Shown: one piece after another, positions 1 to 8,011 of the stretch | How positions within the stretch are numbered: position 1 is the stretch's first letter | How the letters are laid out: each line of letters begins with the position of its first letter | From: Phycisphaerales bacterium | Lineage (GTDB): Bacteria; Planctomycetota; Phycisphaerae; UBA1845; Fen-1342 | Assembly: GCA_016716475.1 (NCBI GenBank) | Contig: JADJWG010000001.1 | Location: forward strand, 620,001 to 684,000 | Direction of reading: 5' to 3' | Length of the DNA stretch: 64,000 bases | Made by a program: the position numbers and the translations under genes | Notes under the pieces: generated by a model | Database searches by the model: none | What the model saw: only the letters and a program-made list of their open reading frames with translations | What the model was told of the DNA's origin: nothing

Positions 1-397
1 CGGCGAGCGAACGCGCCACCCCGTTCTTCATCGCCACGACTTCCGCCCGCGCGATGATCATGCAGTTCACGATGATCAGCGGGATGAACGCCCCGAGCTT
101 CATCGCCACGTCGTACACGAATGCCTTGAGGACCAGGTCCGCGATGGTCACGAACGTCGCGATCGTCAGCGTGAAGACGAGAATGCGCACATGGGGCTGG
201 ATCAGCTTGCGCAGCAGACTCGTGATCAGGTTCGACATCACGACGACGAACGTCGCGGCGCCCCCCATCACCAGGCCATTCTCCACGCTGCTCGTCACGG
301 CCAGTACCGGGCACATCCCGAGGAGCTGCACCAATACCGGGTTGTTGTCGAGCAGCCCACTGCGAAACTGCTGGAAATGAGTCGTGGTGGCGGGCAT
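1..397 (-). CDS. rnfE: Rnf/Nqr-type electron transport subunit RnfE (3' end cut by window edge)
   Basis: Integral membrane subunit of the Rnf complex, which couples ferredoxin:NAD electron transfer to ion transport. About 132 codons are present; the C-terminal part lies beyond position 1. The translation is highly hydrophobic and has one Cys in an early segment (LLGMCPVLAV) and one in a later segment (IVNCMIIARAE). These are the places where the RnfA/RnfE and NqrD/NqrE families keep the cysteines that ligate the intramembrane Fe-S centre. The start codon overlaps the stop of rnfG (ATGA), so the two are translationally coupled. The family call is firm. The symbol E rather than A is chosen because the gene directly follows rnfG, as in other rnf operons, and because of the start MPATTTHFQQFRSGLLDNNP, which is RnfE-like. 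Confidence 0.9.
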   Translation of the reverse strand, partial: MPATTTHFQQFRSGLLDNNPVLVQLLGMCPVLAVTSSVENGLVMGGAATFVVVMSNLITSLLRKLIQPHVRILVFTLTIATFVTIADLVLKAFVYDVAMKLGAFIPLIIVNCMIIARAEVVAMKNGVARSLA

Positions 398-990
398 CAA
401 CGGCTCCCTTCCGGCTCGGCCGCGAGCAGCGCCTGCAGGGCCGGGCGCACGCGCTGGTTGACGTCATTCACGATGTCGGTGACGTAGACACTCGACCAGG
501 TCGCGCCCGTAATCGCTTCGACCTCCTGCGGGGCCCGGGGTGGACGCTTCTCGACGACGAGCTTTACGTCGGCACCCTTTTCGCGAAACTGCTCCGGAAA
601 CGGGTAGCCGGGATTGATCTTCGTGCCGAGGCCGGGCGTCTCGCTGTGCTCGATCACCCGCACACCCAGCACACGGTCGAGTTCGGGGCTCAATCCCACA
701 ACCAGCGTGATGCGATCGACGAACCCCGGCCCGAAAGCCCGCACGGCGTAACCCGCGATCTGGCCACTGGAGTCGAAGCACCGGTAGACGTCATTCCGGT
801 CCACCACGAGCTTCTCCGGCGGTCGGGCCGCGTCCATCGCCGGCACAACCTCCGCAATCGCTTCGCTCAGTACCGCCGCCCGGTTCTGATCGATCAGCGG
901 CTGGAGCTGGGCCTGGGCGCCCGCCAGCAACATGGCGAAGACCGTTCCCAGTACCAGGACCAACCACGATTCCCGCATGAACTTCTGCAC
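397..990 (-). CDS. rnfG: Rnf complex FMN-binding subunit RnfG
   Basis: Periplasm-facing subunit carrying covalently bound FMN; it passes electrons within the Rnf complex. The protein is 197 aa, close to the usual 190-210. It has one N-terminal membrane anchor (residues about 8-28) followed by a soluble FMN-binding domain. The core motif ITGATWSSVYV near residue 160 contains the Thr to which FMN is attached by phosphoester in this family, and HSETPGLGTKI is also typical. The gene sits 25 bp after rnfD and overlaps rnfE by the ATGA arrangement. It is part of a single minus-strand operon. Confidence 0.93.
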   Translation of the reverse strand: MQKFMRESWLVLVLGTVFAMLLAGAQAQLQPLIDQNRAAVLSEAIAEVVPAMDAARPPEKLVVDRNDVYRCFDSSGQIAGYAVRAFGPGFVDRITLVVGLSPELDRVLGVRVIEHSETPGLGTKINPGYPFPEQFREKGADVKLVVEKRPPRAPQEVEAITGATWSSVYVTDIVNDVNQRVRPALQALLAAEPEGSR

Positions 991-1015
991 GGCGTAACCG
1001 CCTTTCTCAACTCAT

Positions 1016-2164
1016 CTACGCCTTCACATGCCCACCAAACGGTGTCGGTGTCGTCACCCGCTCGATCAGCGGTGTCAGGGCATTCATGATCAGGATCGCG
1101 AACATCAGCCCCTCAGGATACGCCCCAAATAGCCGAATCACCGCAATCAATACGCCGACACCCAGGCCGAAAAGGATACGCCCCAGCGGGTTGACCGGCG
1201 CACCCACGTAATCCGTTGCGATGAAGAACGCCCCGAATAACAGGGCGCCGCTTAGCAACTGGTAGCCCGCGCCGGTCCACGCGATCCGCAACGTATCCGC
1301 CAAACCCAGCCCTGACCGGAACGCCAGCTCGCCGGCCGCGTTCGCTTCCGCCAGTGCCGGCAGCAGTTTCGCGTCGACTTCCCCCGGCCACACGACATAC
1401 ACGCCCAATGTGACCGCGAGCACACCCAGCAGGACGAACACCGGCTGGCGCCAGTCCGCGCGCCGTCGCAGGACGAGGTACAAGCCGCCGAGTAATGCTG
1501 CCAGCGCACTGGTCTCGCCAATGCAGCCGCCCACCTTCCCGACGAACAGATCGCCCGTGCTCGGTGGAACATACTCCGGCTTGGACTGCTTCACGATCTG
1601 GAGCGGCGTGGCCATCGTGATCGCGTCGATGTTCGGGTCGCCGATCAGCCGGCCCGTCCCTGGCTCCGTCCAGACGCCCAGCGCGGCCGGGAAGCAGATC
1701 ATCAGGAACGCCCGACCGACCATGGCGGGGTTGAACAGGTTGTTCCCCAGGCCGCCAAAGGCCGACTTCGCCAACCCGATCGCCACCGCCCCGCCCAGAA
1801 AACCCATGTAGTAGTTCAGACCACCTTCGCGCACCGGCGGCAGCGAGAACGCGAGAATCATCCCGGTTACCAGGGCCGACCCGTCGACCAGCGAGGCCTG
1901 GCTGCGGCCGCGCAGCCAGTTGCCCGCCGCCTCGGCCGCAAGGCAACCCGCCGTCGTCACCACCACGAGGACGAGTGCCCCGATTCCAAAGTACAGAATC
2001 GCCGCGGCCAGCAACGGCAGCATCGCCAGCGCTACATCGAACATGATGCGCTGCGTCGTATCCCCCGCCGCGACGTGCGGGGGTGAACTCACCAGGAAGC
2101 CACGCGGGCCGTCCGCACGAATCGGCAGGGCCGTCGGCTTGGCCGGAACCGGTGTTTCGCTCAT
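1016..2164 (-). CDS. rnfD: Rnf complex subunit RnfD
   Basis: Membrane subunit (382 aa) homologous to NqrB, with many transmembrane segments; it carries a covalent flavin in characterised Rnf/Nqr enzymes. The start MSETPVPAK is chosen because GGAAGGA lies about 9 bases upstream. The open frame continues further upstream but that part is low-complexity. The motif DAITMATPLQ around residue 180 fits the flavinylation region, and GGLGNNLFNPAMVGRAFL is characteristic of RnfD/NqrB. It lies 83 bp after rnfC and 25 bp before rnfG. Confidence 0.92.
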   Translation of the reverse strand: MSETPVPAKPTALPIRADGPRGFLVSSPPHVAAGDTTQRIMFDVALAMLPLLAAAILYFGIGALVLVVVTTAGCLAAEAAGNWLRGRSQASLVDGSALVTGMILAFSLPPVREGGLNYYMGFLGGAVAIGLAKSAFGGLGNNLFNPAMVGRAFLMICFPAALGVWTEPGTGRLIGDPNIDAITMATPLQIVKQSKPEYVPPSTGDLFVGKVGGCIGETSALAALLGGLYLVLRRRADWRQPVFVLLGVLAVTLGVYVVWPGEVDAKLLPALAEANAAGELAFRSGLGLADTLRIAWTGAGYQLLSGALLFGAFFIATDYVGAPVNPLGRILFGLGVGVLIAVIRLFGAYPEGLMFAILIMNALTPLIERVTTPTPFGGHVKA

Positions 2165-2247
2165 CTGCGGATCCTTCCCGGGCTGCGGCAGCCCGTCACC
2201 GGTCAGCGAACGCCGCCCCGCGCCGCCACCGGCCGCACTCGGCAACT

Positions 2248-3639
2248 TTACTTTTTGGTCATCTGGATCTGGCGCCACTGGTTCTTTCCGGCCCGGATGT
2301 ATTGCGCCAACGGGATCTGGGCCGGACAAACGTACGAGCAGCAGCCGCATTCACAGCAGGCCTGCATGTCGAAGTCGATCGCGAGCTGGTACTCGCGGTG
2401 CTTGATCGCGTGCGCTATCTTCGTCGGCGAGAGGAACAATGGGCAGTTGTCGATGCACCGGCCACAGCGGATGCAGGCCCCTTCGTGCCAGTGCGCCGTC
2501 TCCTCCTCGATCATCACGGTGATGCCGCCCACCCCTTTCGTCACCGGAACGTCCAGGTTCGGCACCGTCGGCCCCATCATCGGCCCGCCGGCGAGCACCT
2601 TCAGGGCTGCGGCCGTCACACCACCGGCCGCCCGCTCGATCAGCTCAGAGAACTTCGTGCCGATCGGCACCAGGAAATTGCCCGGCCGCTCCACGCCCAG
2701 ACCCGTTACCGTGACCACGCGATGCGTGAACGGGGCCTCATGCACGACGGCCCGGGCGATTGCGTGGGCGGTCGAGACATTGATCACCACAACTCCCACG
2801 TTGAGCGGCAGCCCCTTGGGTGCGCTCGGCACAACCCGCCCCGTTACGGCCGGGATGAGTTGCCGTTCGCCGCCCATCGGGTACTTCGTTGCACAGATGG
2901 CCACTTCCAGTCCCGGGCGCCCGGCGCTTACCTTGCGCAGCGCCTCAATCGCATCCGGCTTGTTCTGCTCGATCGCAATAATCCCACGGGTCGCGCCGGC
3001 CGCGTGCATCGCGAGCTGCATGCCCACCACAATCGCTTCCGGACACTCGAGCATCAGCCGATGATCTGCGGTCAGGTACGGCTCACATTCCGCCCCATTG
3101 AGCACGAGCGTATCCACCGGCTGGGCCGGGTTGCGCTTCAGTTTGAAGTACGTCGGAAACGTCGCTCCGCCCATGCCCACCAGGCCCGCGTTACGGATGC
3201 GCTGGAGAATCAGCTCCGGGTCGAACGATGCGGGCTCCACACCGTCCCAGTTGCGGTCAAGGAAGGTTGCCAGGAAATCCGGCGGTACGGCCCCCTCGGC
3301 CGCGGGCGTAATCGGGATCGCATCACACCGCCGTCCACCGGGCCCGGGCAGCAAGGTGACCGCAACCATACCTGACTTACCCGTCACGGAGCTGTGGATC
3401 GGTGCCGAGATGGGGTGGTCGATTTCCGCGATCTTCTGCCCGTAGGTCACCTCGTCGCGCGCCTTGATGATCGGCAGGCATGGTGGTCCCAAGTGCTGCG
3501 ACATCGGGATCAGCAACTCGCCTTGTGGCTCGAAGAGCGCAATCGGCACGTGCTCCGAATAATGCTTGCGATGCGGCGGGTGAATTCCGCGGGGAAAGGC
3601 CTTCAGCCCTGACAACCGTTCTATCAGCGTGGCGATCAT
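2248..3639 (-). CDS. rnfC: Rnf complex subunit RnfC (NADH/FMN and Fe-S subunit)
   Basis: Peripheral subunit (463 aa) that binds NADH and FMN and carries two [4Fe-4S] clusters; it is the NAD-facing end of Rnf. The N-terminal region matches RnfC (FPRGIHPPHRKHYSE). The middle has the flavin/NAD-binding loop GMGGATFPTYFKL, and the C-terminal part has two ferredoxin-type motifs, CIRCGRCIDNCP and CCECGCCSYVCP. The start at MIATLIERL overlaps the stop of the upstream rseC-like gene (ATGA). The open frame extends 78 codons upstream but that stretch is in the shadow of the rseC-like gene. Confidence 0.95.
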   Translation of the reverse strand: MIATLIERLSGLKAFPRGIHPPHRKHYSEHVPIALFEPQGELLIPMSQHLGPPCLPIIKARDEVTYGQKIAEIDHPISAPIHSSVTGKSGMVAVTLLPGPGGRRCDAIPITPAAEGAVPPDFLATFLDRNWDGVEPASFDPELILQRIRNAGLVGMGGATFPTYFKLKRNPAQPVDTLVLNGAECEPYLTADHRLMLECPEAIVVGMQLAMHAAGATRGIIAIEQNKPDAIEALRKVSAGRPGLEVAICATKYPMGGERQLIPAVTGRVVPSAPKGLPLNVGVVVINVSTAHAIARAVVHEAPFTHRVVTVTGLGVERPGNFLVPIGTKFSELIERAAGGVTAAALKVLAGGPMMGPTVPNLDVPVTKGVGGITVMIEEETAHWHEGACIRCGRCIDNCPLFLSPTKIAHAIKHREYQLAIDFDMQACCECGCCSYVCPAQIPLAQYIRAGKNQWRQIQMTKK

Positions 3640-3971
3640 TCCGTCGCCTCCGTCACAACCGGCCGCGGCCGGAACCACCGGAACAGGAATCGAACCGCCC
3701 CCACGCCGATCAGGAAGCCGGCCACCGCACCCCCGGCCGTGGCAAGCTCGACCTCCCCCAAGACGGGTGAGAGCCAAGGCAAACACCAGGCGCCTGCCAA
3801 TGCGGCCGCCAGGGGCACGATGAAGACAAGTGCTGTAGCCAGCGCCAGGGACACACCATGTTGCGTGCGGCACTCCAGATCCACGTCACGGGCCGCCTCG
3901 ACGTCGACACCGCAGCCCTCCCCATGGTGGCAGTTGCCGCAGCCCTGCCCGAAATTCTCGAGAAACCTCAT
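3636..3971 (-). CDS. RseC/MucC-like cysteine-containing membrane protein
   Basis: A 111-aa protein with a Cys/His-rich N-terminus (GCGNCHHGEGCG, residues 10-21) and two strong transmembrane segments (about residues 40-62 and 76-97). This is the architecture of the RseC/MucC family, members of which are associated with Rnf/Rsx complexes and SoxR reduction. It is the first gene of the rnf operon here and overlaps rnfC by 4 bp. The family assignment rests on layout, size and context rather than close sequence recall. The Cys cluster could bind metal or take part in redox sensing; that is inference. Confidence 0.65.
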   Translation of the reverse strand: MRFLENFGQGCGNCHHGEGCGVDVEAARDVDLECRTQHGVSLALATALVFIVPLAAALAGAWCLPWLSPVLGEVELATAGGAVAGFLIGVGAVRFLFRWFRPRPVVTEATE

Positions 3972-4013
3972 GGGCCAACCTCACCGGCCAACGCCTTCGG
4001 CGGGCCTTCGCCA

Positions 4014-4039
4014 TGTGCTGTGCAATTTTTCACAGCACA
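4014..4039. promoter_or_regulatory. Perfect 9-bp inverted repeat, operator-like, in the rnf leader
   Basis: TGTGCTGTG (4014-4022) and CACAGCACA (4031-4039) are exact reverse complements separated by 8 bases (CAATTTTT). The inner part, TGTGC-N6-TCACA, matches nine of ten positions of the CRP/FNR-family consensus TGTGA-N6-TCACA. It lies between the predicted transcription start and the first codon of the rnf operon, so it would act as a road-block operator or as a leader hairpin. The symmetry is seen directly; the regulator is inferred. Confidence 0.6.
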
Positions 4040-4069
4040 CCTGCGACGTATCAGCACCTATCGGATAGC

Positions 4070-4098
4070 ATTGTCCGGAAGTGTGCCATACTTGTCAA
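4070..4098 (-). promoter_or_regulatory. Sigma-70-type promoter of the rnf operon
   Basis: Reading the minus strand: -35 TTGACA (4098-4093, perfect), a 17-bp spacer, and -10 GACAAT (4075-4070, four of six). Transcription would start near 4063, leaving a leader of roughly 90 bases that contains the palindrome at 4014-4039. Confidence 0.6.
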
Positions 4099-4332
4099 GC
4101 CGCGCACCGGTTTTGCGCGCCGCGGGCGATCCGTGTATGCCCCTTACGCTTGCGTCCTGACCCCTGCGCCCCCTACGATTCCGACCGCTGCCCGCCGCCG
4201 TCGGCCGGCGCGCCGGGCGGTCTGTGGGCACCGTGTCCGCCGCCCAGTTTGACCTGCGGACCGATGACCGGCTGGCGTGCCGCCCCGGTTGTCCCCGGTC
4301 TCGGGCTGGCCACGCGGAAGGAAATCGACTCC

Positions 4333-5295
4333 ATGGCCGTCGCCGGACAACCCGCCCGATATGTTGGTCGCATCCTGTGCAACCCGCTCGAGGTGCTCAC
4401 CTGCGGCTGGCGGGAGCGGCGCCTGATCCAGCGCCTGGCGACGCGTGAGATCGAAACCCGCTACCGTGGCTCGATCCTCGGACTCACCTGGTCCCTGATC
4501 GTGCCGTTGCTGCTGCTGGCCGTGTACACCTTTGTATTCTCGGTGATCTTCGGGCTGCGCTGGGATGTGCCTGTCGAAGGTCGGGGCGTGTTTGCGATCG
4601 TGCTGTTCACCGGGCTGATCCTGTTCAACGTGTTCGCGGAGTGCGTCAACCGCGCACCGGGGCTGATGATCGAGCGAGTCGCCTACATCAAGAAGGTTGT
4701 TTTTCCACTGGAGATCATCGCCTGGGTTACGCTGCTGGTCGCGCTCTTCAATGCCGCGGTCAGCTCGGTCGCGCTGCTCGTGGGGTACCTGGTTTTCGTC
4801 GGCATCCCACCGTTGACCGCGATCGCCGCCCCCTTCGCATTGCTGCCACTGATCCTGCTGACCCTGGGGCTCACGTGGTTCCTGTCGTCGGTCGGCGTGT
4901 ATCTGCGTGACTTTCAGCAGTTCGTCCCCGTGCTCGTGATGATCGTGATGTACCTGAACCCCGTCTTCTATCCGCTCGAGGTGCTGCTGAATCGCGTCGG
5001 AAAGGTGCCGCCGCCCGTGCCAGCGGCGGAGGCCCCCGCCGACACCGCCGCTGGGATCGAGCACGCCGTCGTGCCGGAGCCGCCGACCCCCAGTCGGCTG
5101 GCCCGAATCGTGCACATCGTGTACAAGCTGAGCCCGTTCGCCGTGGCCATTGAAGAGGCCCGGGGCGCTCTTTTCAAAGGGGTGTGGCCGAGTTGGCGGG
5201 CGCTGCTGTTTCACACCGGGCTGGCGTGGGGGGTCGCGTGGCTCGGCTTCATGTGGTTCAACAAGACCCGCAAGGGCTTCGCCGATGTCCTCTGA
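4333..5295 (+). CDS. wzm: Polysaccharide ABC exporter permease (Wzm-like)
   Basis: Membrane half of an ABC-2 type exporter for lipid-linked polysaccharide (320 aa). Residues about 30-55 have the typical entry sequence for this family, LATREIETRYRGSILGLTWS, followed by six hydrophobic segments. The start at MAVAGQPARY is preferred because GGAAGGA lies 11 bases upstream and because the open sequence before it does not look like protein. A Pro/Ala-rich insert of about 35 residues (PPPVPAAEAPADTAAG) sits in the loop before the last two membrane segments, which is longer than usual. It overlaps the ATPase gene by 11 bp. Confidence 0.9.
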   Translation: MAVAGQPARYVGRILCNPLEVLTCGWRERRLIQRLATREIETRYRGSILGLTWSLIVPLLLLAVYTFVFSVIFGLRWDVPVEGRGVFAIVLFTGLILFNVFAECVNRAPGLMIERVAYIKKVVFPLEIIAWVTLLVALFNAAVSSVALLVGYLVFVGIPPLTAIAAPFALLPLILLTLGLTWFLSSVGVYLRDFQQFVPVLVMIVMYLNPVFYPLEVLLNRVGKVPPPVPAAEAPADTAAGIEHAVVPEPPTPSRLARIVHIVYKLSPFAVAIEEARGALFKGVWPSWRALLFHTGLAWGVAWLGFMWFNKTRKGFADVL

Positions 5296-6535
5296 CTGCG
5301 TGATCGCCGCCCGCGGACTGGGCAAGGCGTACACCATCTATCACCGGCCGATCGACCGGCTGAAGCAGATGCTGTTCCGCGGCCGGCGGAATTACTACCA
5401 GGAGTTCTGGGCTCTCCACGGGGTCGACCTCGAGGTCTACCGCGGCGAGACCGTGGGAATCATCGGACGCAACGGCGCCGGCAAATCGACGCTGCTGCAG
5501 CTTATCTGCGGAACGGTGACCCCCACGACCGGGGAATTGTCGGTGCGGGGCCGCGTCGCCGCGCTGCTCGAACTGGGCAGCGGCTTCAATCCCGAGTTCA
5601 CCGGGCGAGAAAACGTCTACCTCAACGCCGCCCTGCTGGGCATGCGTGATCACGAGATCCACGAGCGCTTCGCCGCCATCGAGGCCTTCGCGGACATCGG
5701 CACCTTCATCGACCAGCCCGTGCGCACCTACTCCAGCGGCATGCACGCGCGGCTCGCATTCTCCGTCGCGATTCATGTCGATCCCGAAATCCTGATCGTC
5801 GATGAAATCCTCGCGGTCGGTGATGCCGCGTTCCAGCGGAAATGCGTGGAGCGTTTCTACAAGATTCGCGACTCCGGCTGCACGATCCTCTTCGTCTCGC
5901 ATGATCCGTACCTGGTGAAATCGATCTGCCAGCGCGCCATCTACCTGCGCGGCGGCGAACGCGTCGCCTACGGTAAGGCCGAAGAAGTCATCGACCGGTA
6001 CATCACCGATATGGAGCGCGTCAACGCGGCCAGCCGTACCCCGACCGACGGCGCCAGTGAACCCGCCACGCCGCCGCCCCCACCCGGCCAACCTTTCCGC
6101 ATCACGGAAGTGCATCTCGAAAACCCGGCCGGCCAGCGCCTGACCGAGGTGCAGAGCGGGCAGGACATCCAGCTCCGCATGCGATACGTCGCGCTGGATA
6201 CCGCCTTTCCCAGCGAGATCAGCTTCGTCGTGAATCTTTACCGCCATGACGACTTCTACATCTATGGCACCACGACGCTGATGGAGGGCCTGCCACCCTA
6301 TGCGGCAGCGCCCGCCGGCGAAGTCATCGTCCGTTTCCCGCGGATTCAGTTGCTCGCGGGCGAGTACAAGTGGCGTATCGCGATCAATGACCACCGCGGG
6401 CTCGGCATCCTCGCCGATGCCAAGCATGTGTGTGCGTTCCGCGTGGTCGACCGCTTCCAAGCCGTGGGGCTGGTAGATCTGCCGAAGCAGTGGCTGGTGC
6501 GAACCCTGCCGGATGCGCAACAGCAAGTCCGGTGA
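5285..6535 (+). CDS. wzt: Polysaccharide ABC exporter ATPase with C-terminal carbohydrate-binding domain (Wzt-like)
   Basis: ATPase partner of the upstream permease (416 aa). Walker A GRNGAGKST is near residues 61-69, the signature YSSGMHARL near 148-156 and Walker B ILIVDEIL near 170. After the NBD there is a proline-rich linker (about 255-268) and a C-terminal beta-rich domain of about 145 residues (from PFRITEVHLENPAGQ), as in Wzt proteins that recognise the modified non-reducing end of the glycan. The start MSSDCVI lies within the end of the permease gene. The presence of the extra domain suggests export depends on a terminal cap, which fits the methyltransferase that follows. Confidence 0.92.
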   Translation: MSSDCVIAARGLGKAYTIYHRPIDRLKQMLFRGRRNYYQEFWALHGVDLEVYRGETVGIIGRNGAGKSTLLQLICGTVTPTTGELSVRGRVAALLELGSGFNPEFTGRENVYLNAALLGMRDHEIHERFAAIEAFADIGTFIDQPVRTYSSGMHARLAFSVAIHVDPEILIVDEILAVGDAAFQRKCVERFYKIRDSGCTILFVSHDPYLVKSICQRAIYLRGGERVAYGKAEEVIDRYITDMERVNAASRTPTDGASEPATPPPPPGQPFRITEVHLENPAGQRLTEVQSGQDIQLRMRYVALDTAFPSEISFVVNLYRHDDFYIYGTTTLMEGLPPYAAAPAGEVIVRFPRIQLLAGEYKWRIAINDHRGLGILADAKHVCAFRVVDRFQAVGLVDLPKQWLVRTLPDAQQQVR

Positions 6536-6646
6536 AGCACCCCACCGTACCCTTGTCGGCCCAGCGCGCGTGTCCGACAATGTCCGACGGGTTCGATCCG
6601 AGTTCCGGGCGAGCCGTCCTGAAGCGCGGCCCGCTGCGAGGTCAGT

Positions 6647-8011
6647 ATGTCCACAGCCATGGAGCGCCTGAGTTTCGACGCCGGTCAGAAACACACGGCG
6701 ATCGAGGCCGCCATCCATCTCAACCGCTACCTGCTCGCCCGGGCGCATTGCGCCGGGCACCAGGTCCTGGATATCGCCTGCGGCCAGGGCTACGGCGCCT
6801 ACCTCATGGCCGAGCAGTGGGACGCCACTGTAGTGCATGGGGTCGACATTTCACCGGAGGCGATCGATAGCGCCCGGCGCCACTTCAGCTCTCCGCGGAT
6901 CACCTACCACTGCCACGCCGCCGAGGACCTTCCGGCCCTCTTCAGTCCCGGTCAGTTCGACCTGATCGTCTCACTCGAAACCTTTGAACACCTGCGCGAC
7001 CCCGCACGCGTACTCGTGATTCTCAAGCAACTCCTGCGGCCGGAGGGTGTCCTGATCCTCTCCTGCCCCAACGATCACTGGTACTATCGCACACCGGACG
7101 AACACAACCCCTTTCACACACGTAAATATACGTTTGATGAATTCCGCCGGGTGGCCGAAGACGTACTCGGTCCGGCGCGCTCGTACCTGCTCGGCACACC
7201 GGTCGCGGGCTACGTGAACCTCGCACCCGACGATCGCATGCTCGGGCGGCTCAACCAGCCCGTCCGCACGCTGCTCGAAGCACGCTCCCTTGGTAACGCC
7301 TTGCTGGTGCCGACCGAGGAGCAGGTGCGTTGGGGGACGTGCAGTTACTTTCTCGGCTTGTGGGGTCCGGAGGACACTGCGGCCGGGGCGACCGCCACCC
7401 TCTTCGCCTGTTCGATGGATGCGAGCGAACAGGCCCACCGCCGCGCTCAGGTCGAGAGTCTGCGCGATGAGACGGTGGCCCTGCGGTCCGAGCTGTTCGA
7501 CGCCCGTCGCGACCTGGCGCTGTCTCGCGAAAGACTGCGCGAATACGAGAGCGAAGTTGCCGAAATCCTGCGCCGCGAGCAGGAAGTCACCGAGCGGGAA
7601 CAACGCTACCGTGAGGCCGTCGGCAAAGCCGAATACCGCATCGAGCAGCTCGAACGCGAGGTCCGTCACCAGGGCCTGCGCTGCGCGGCGGTACAGGCCG
7701 AGAACGAATACATCCGCGAGCAGATTCTTGAGCGCGGGCGAGCGGCCGAAGCCCAGGCCACGGCCCTCCATGCACTCCAGATGCACGCGGCCGATCTCGA
7801 ACAGCAACGCAACGCCGCCTCCGCCGAGGCGGAGTACCGGGCCACGATCATCGCCGAGTGGCGTACCCACATCGCCAACCTCGAGTCCGAACTCGCCCGC
7901 GCGCGACGCCTGCTGCTGACCTCACCCTACTACCTGCTGCGCCGGGCAGGCGGCTACATCCTGCGTCGGTTACGCGGCCGGACGTTGTCCGGAGACTCGA
8001 CCACTCCATGA
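6647..8011 (+). CDS. SAM methyltransferase with long C-terminal coiled coil (possible chain terminator/length ruler)
   Basis: A 454-aa protein. Residues about 10-240 form a class I SAM methyltransferase (motif I LDIACGQGYGA near 42-52; VDISPEAI; LSCPNDHWYY). From about residue 255 to 430 the sequence is an almost unbroken run of charged heptads (many E/R/L/A), that is, a long coiled coil. The last 30 residues are basic and hydrophobic (SPYYLLRRAGGYILRRL) and could bind the membrane or a glycosyltransferase. The gene follows wzm/wzt and overlaps the next glycosyltransferase by ATGA. In known ABC-exported O antigens, WbdD-type proteins cap the chain and use a coiled coil to set its length; no kinase domain is visible here. 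The ruler role is inference. Confidence 0.8.
   Translation: MSTAMERLSFDAGQKHTAIEAAIHLNRYLLARAHCAGHQVLDIACGQGYGAYLMAEQWDATVVHGVDISPEAIDSARRHFSSPRITYHCHAAEDLPALFSPGQFDLIVSLETFEHLRDPARVLVILKQLLRPEGVLILSCPNDHWYYRTPDEHNPFHTRKYTFDEFRRVAEDVLGPARSYLLGTPVAGYVNLAPDDRMLGRLNQPVRTLLEARSLGNALLVPTEEQVRWGTCSYFLGLWGPEDTAAGATATLFACSMDASEQAHRRAQVESLRDETVALRSELFDARRDLALSRERLREYESEVAEILRREQEVTEREQRYREAVGKAEYRIEQLEREVRHQGLRCAAVQAENEYIREQILERGRAAEAQATALHALQMHAADLEQQRNAASAEAEYRATIIAEWRTHIANLESELARARRLLLTSPYYLLRRAGGYILRRLRGRTLSGDSTTP

Larger units (their letters stand above)
3972..4332. other. Divergent intergenic region between rnf and the polysaccharide exporter
   Basis: 361 bp without a convincing gene. The left part holds the rnf promoter and a perfect palindrome (listed separately). 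The right half (about 4100-4332) is very GC-rich and open in one frame, but its translation is Cys/Pro/Arg-rich and unlike a protein. No clear promoter for the rightward gene was seen. Confidence 0.6.

Noticed and set aside
3675..3700. tRNA T-loop-like sequence (GGTTCGATTCC on the minus strand)
   Set aside because: It lies within the coding sequence of the RseC-like protein and has no acceptor, D- or anticodon arm around it.
6536..6646. Another GGTTCGATCC stretch in the gap after wzt
   Set aside because: No cloverleaf can be folded from the flanking bases; chance match in GC-rich DNA.
5258..6838. Minus-strand open frame of 526 codons opposite wzt
   Set aside because: Shadow of the ATPase gene, with no recognisable domain and no ribosome-binding site.
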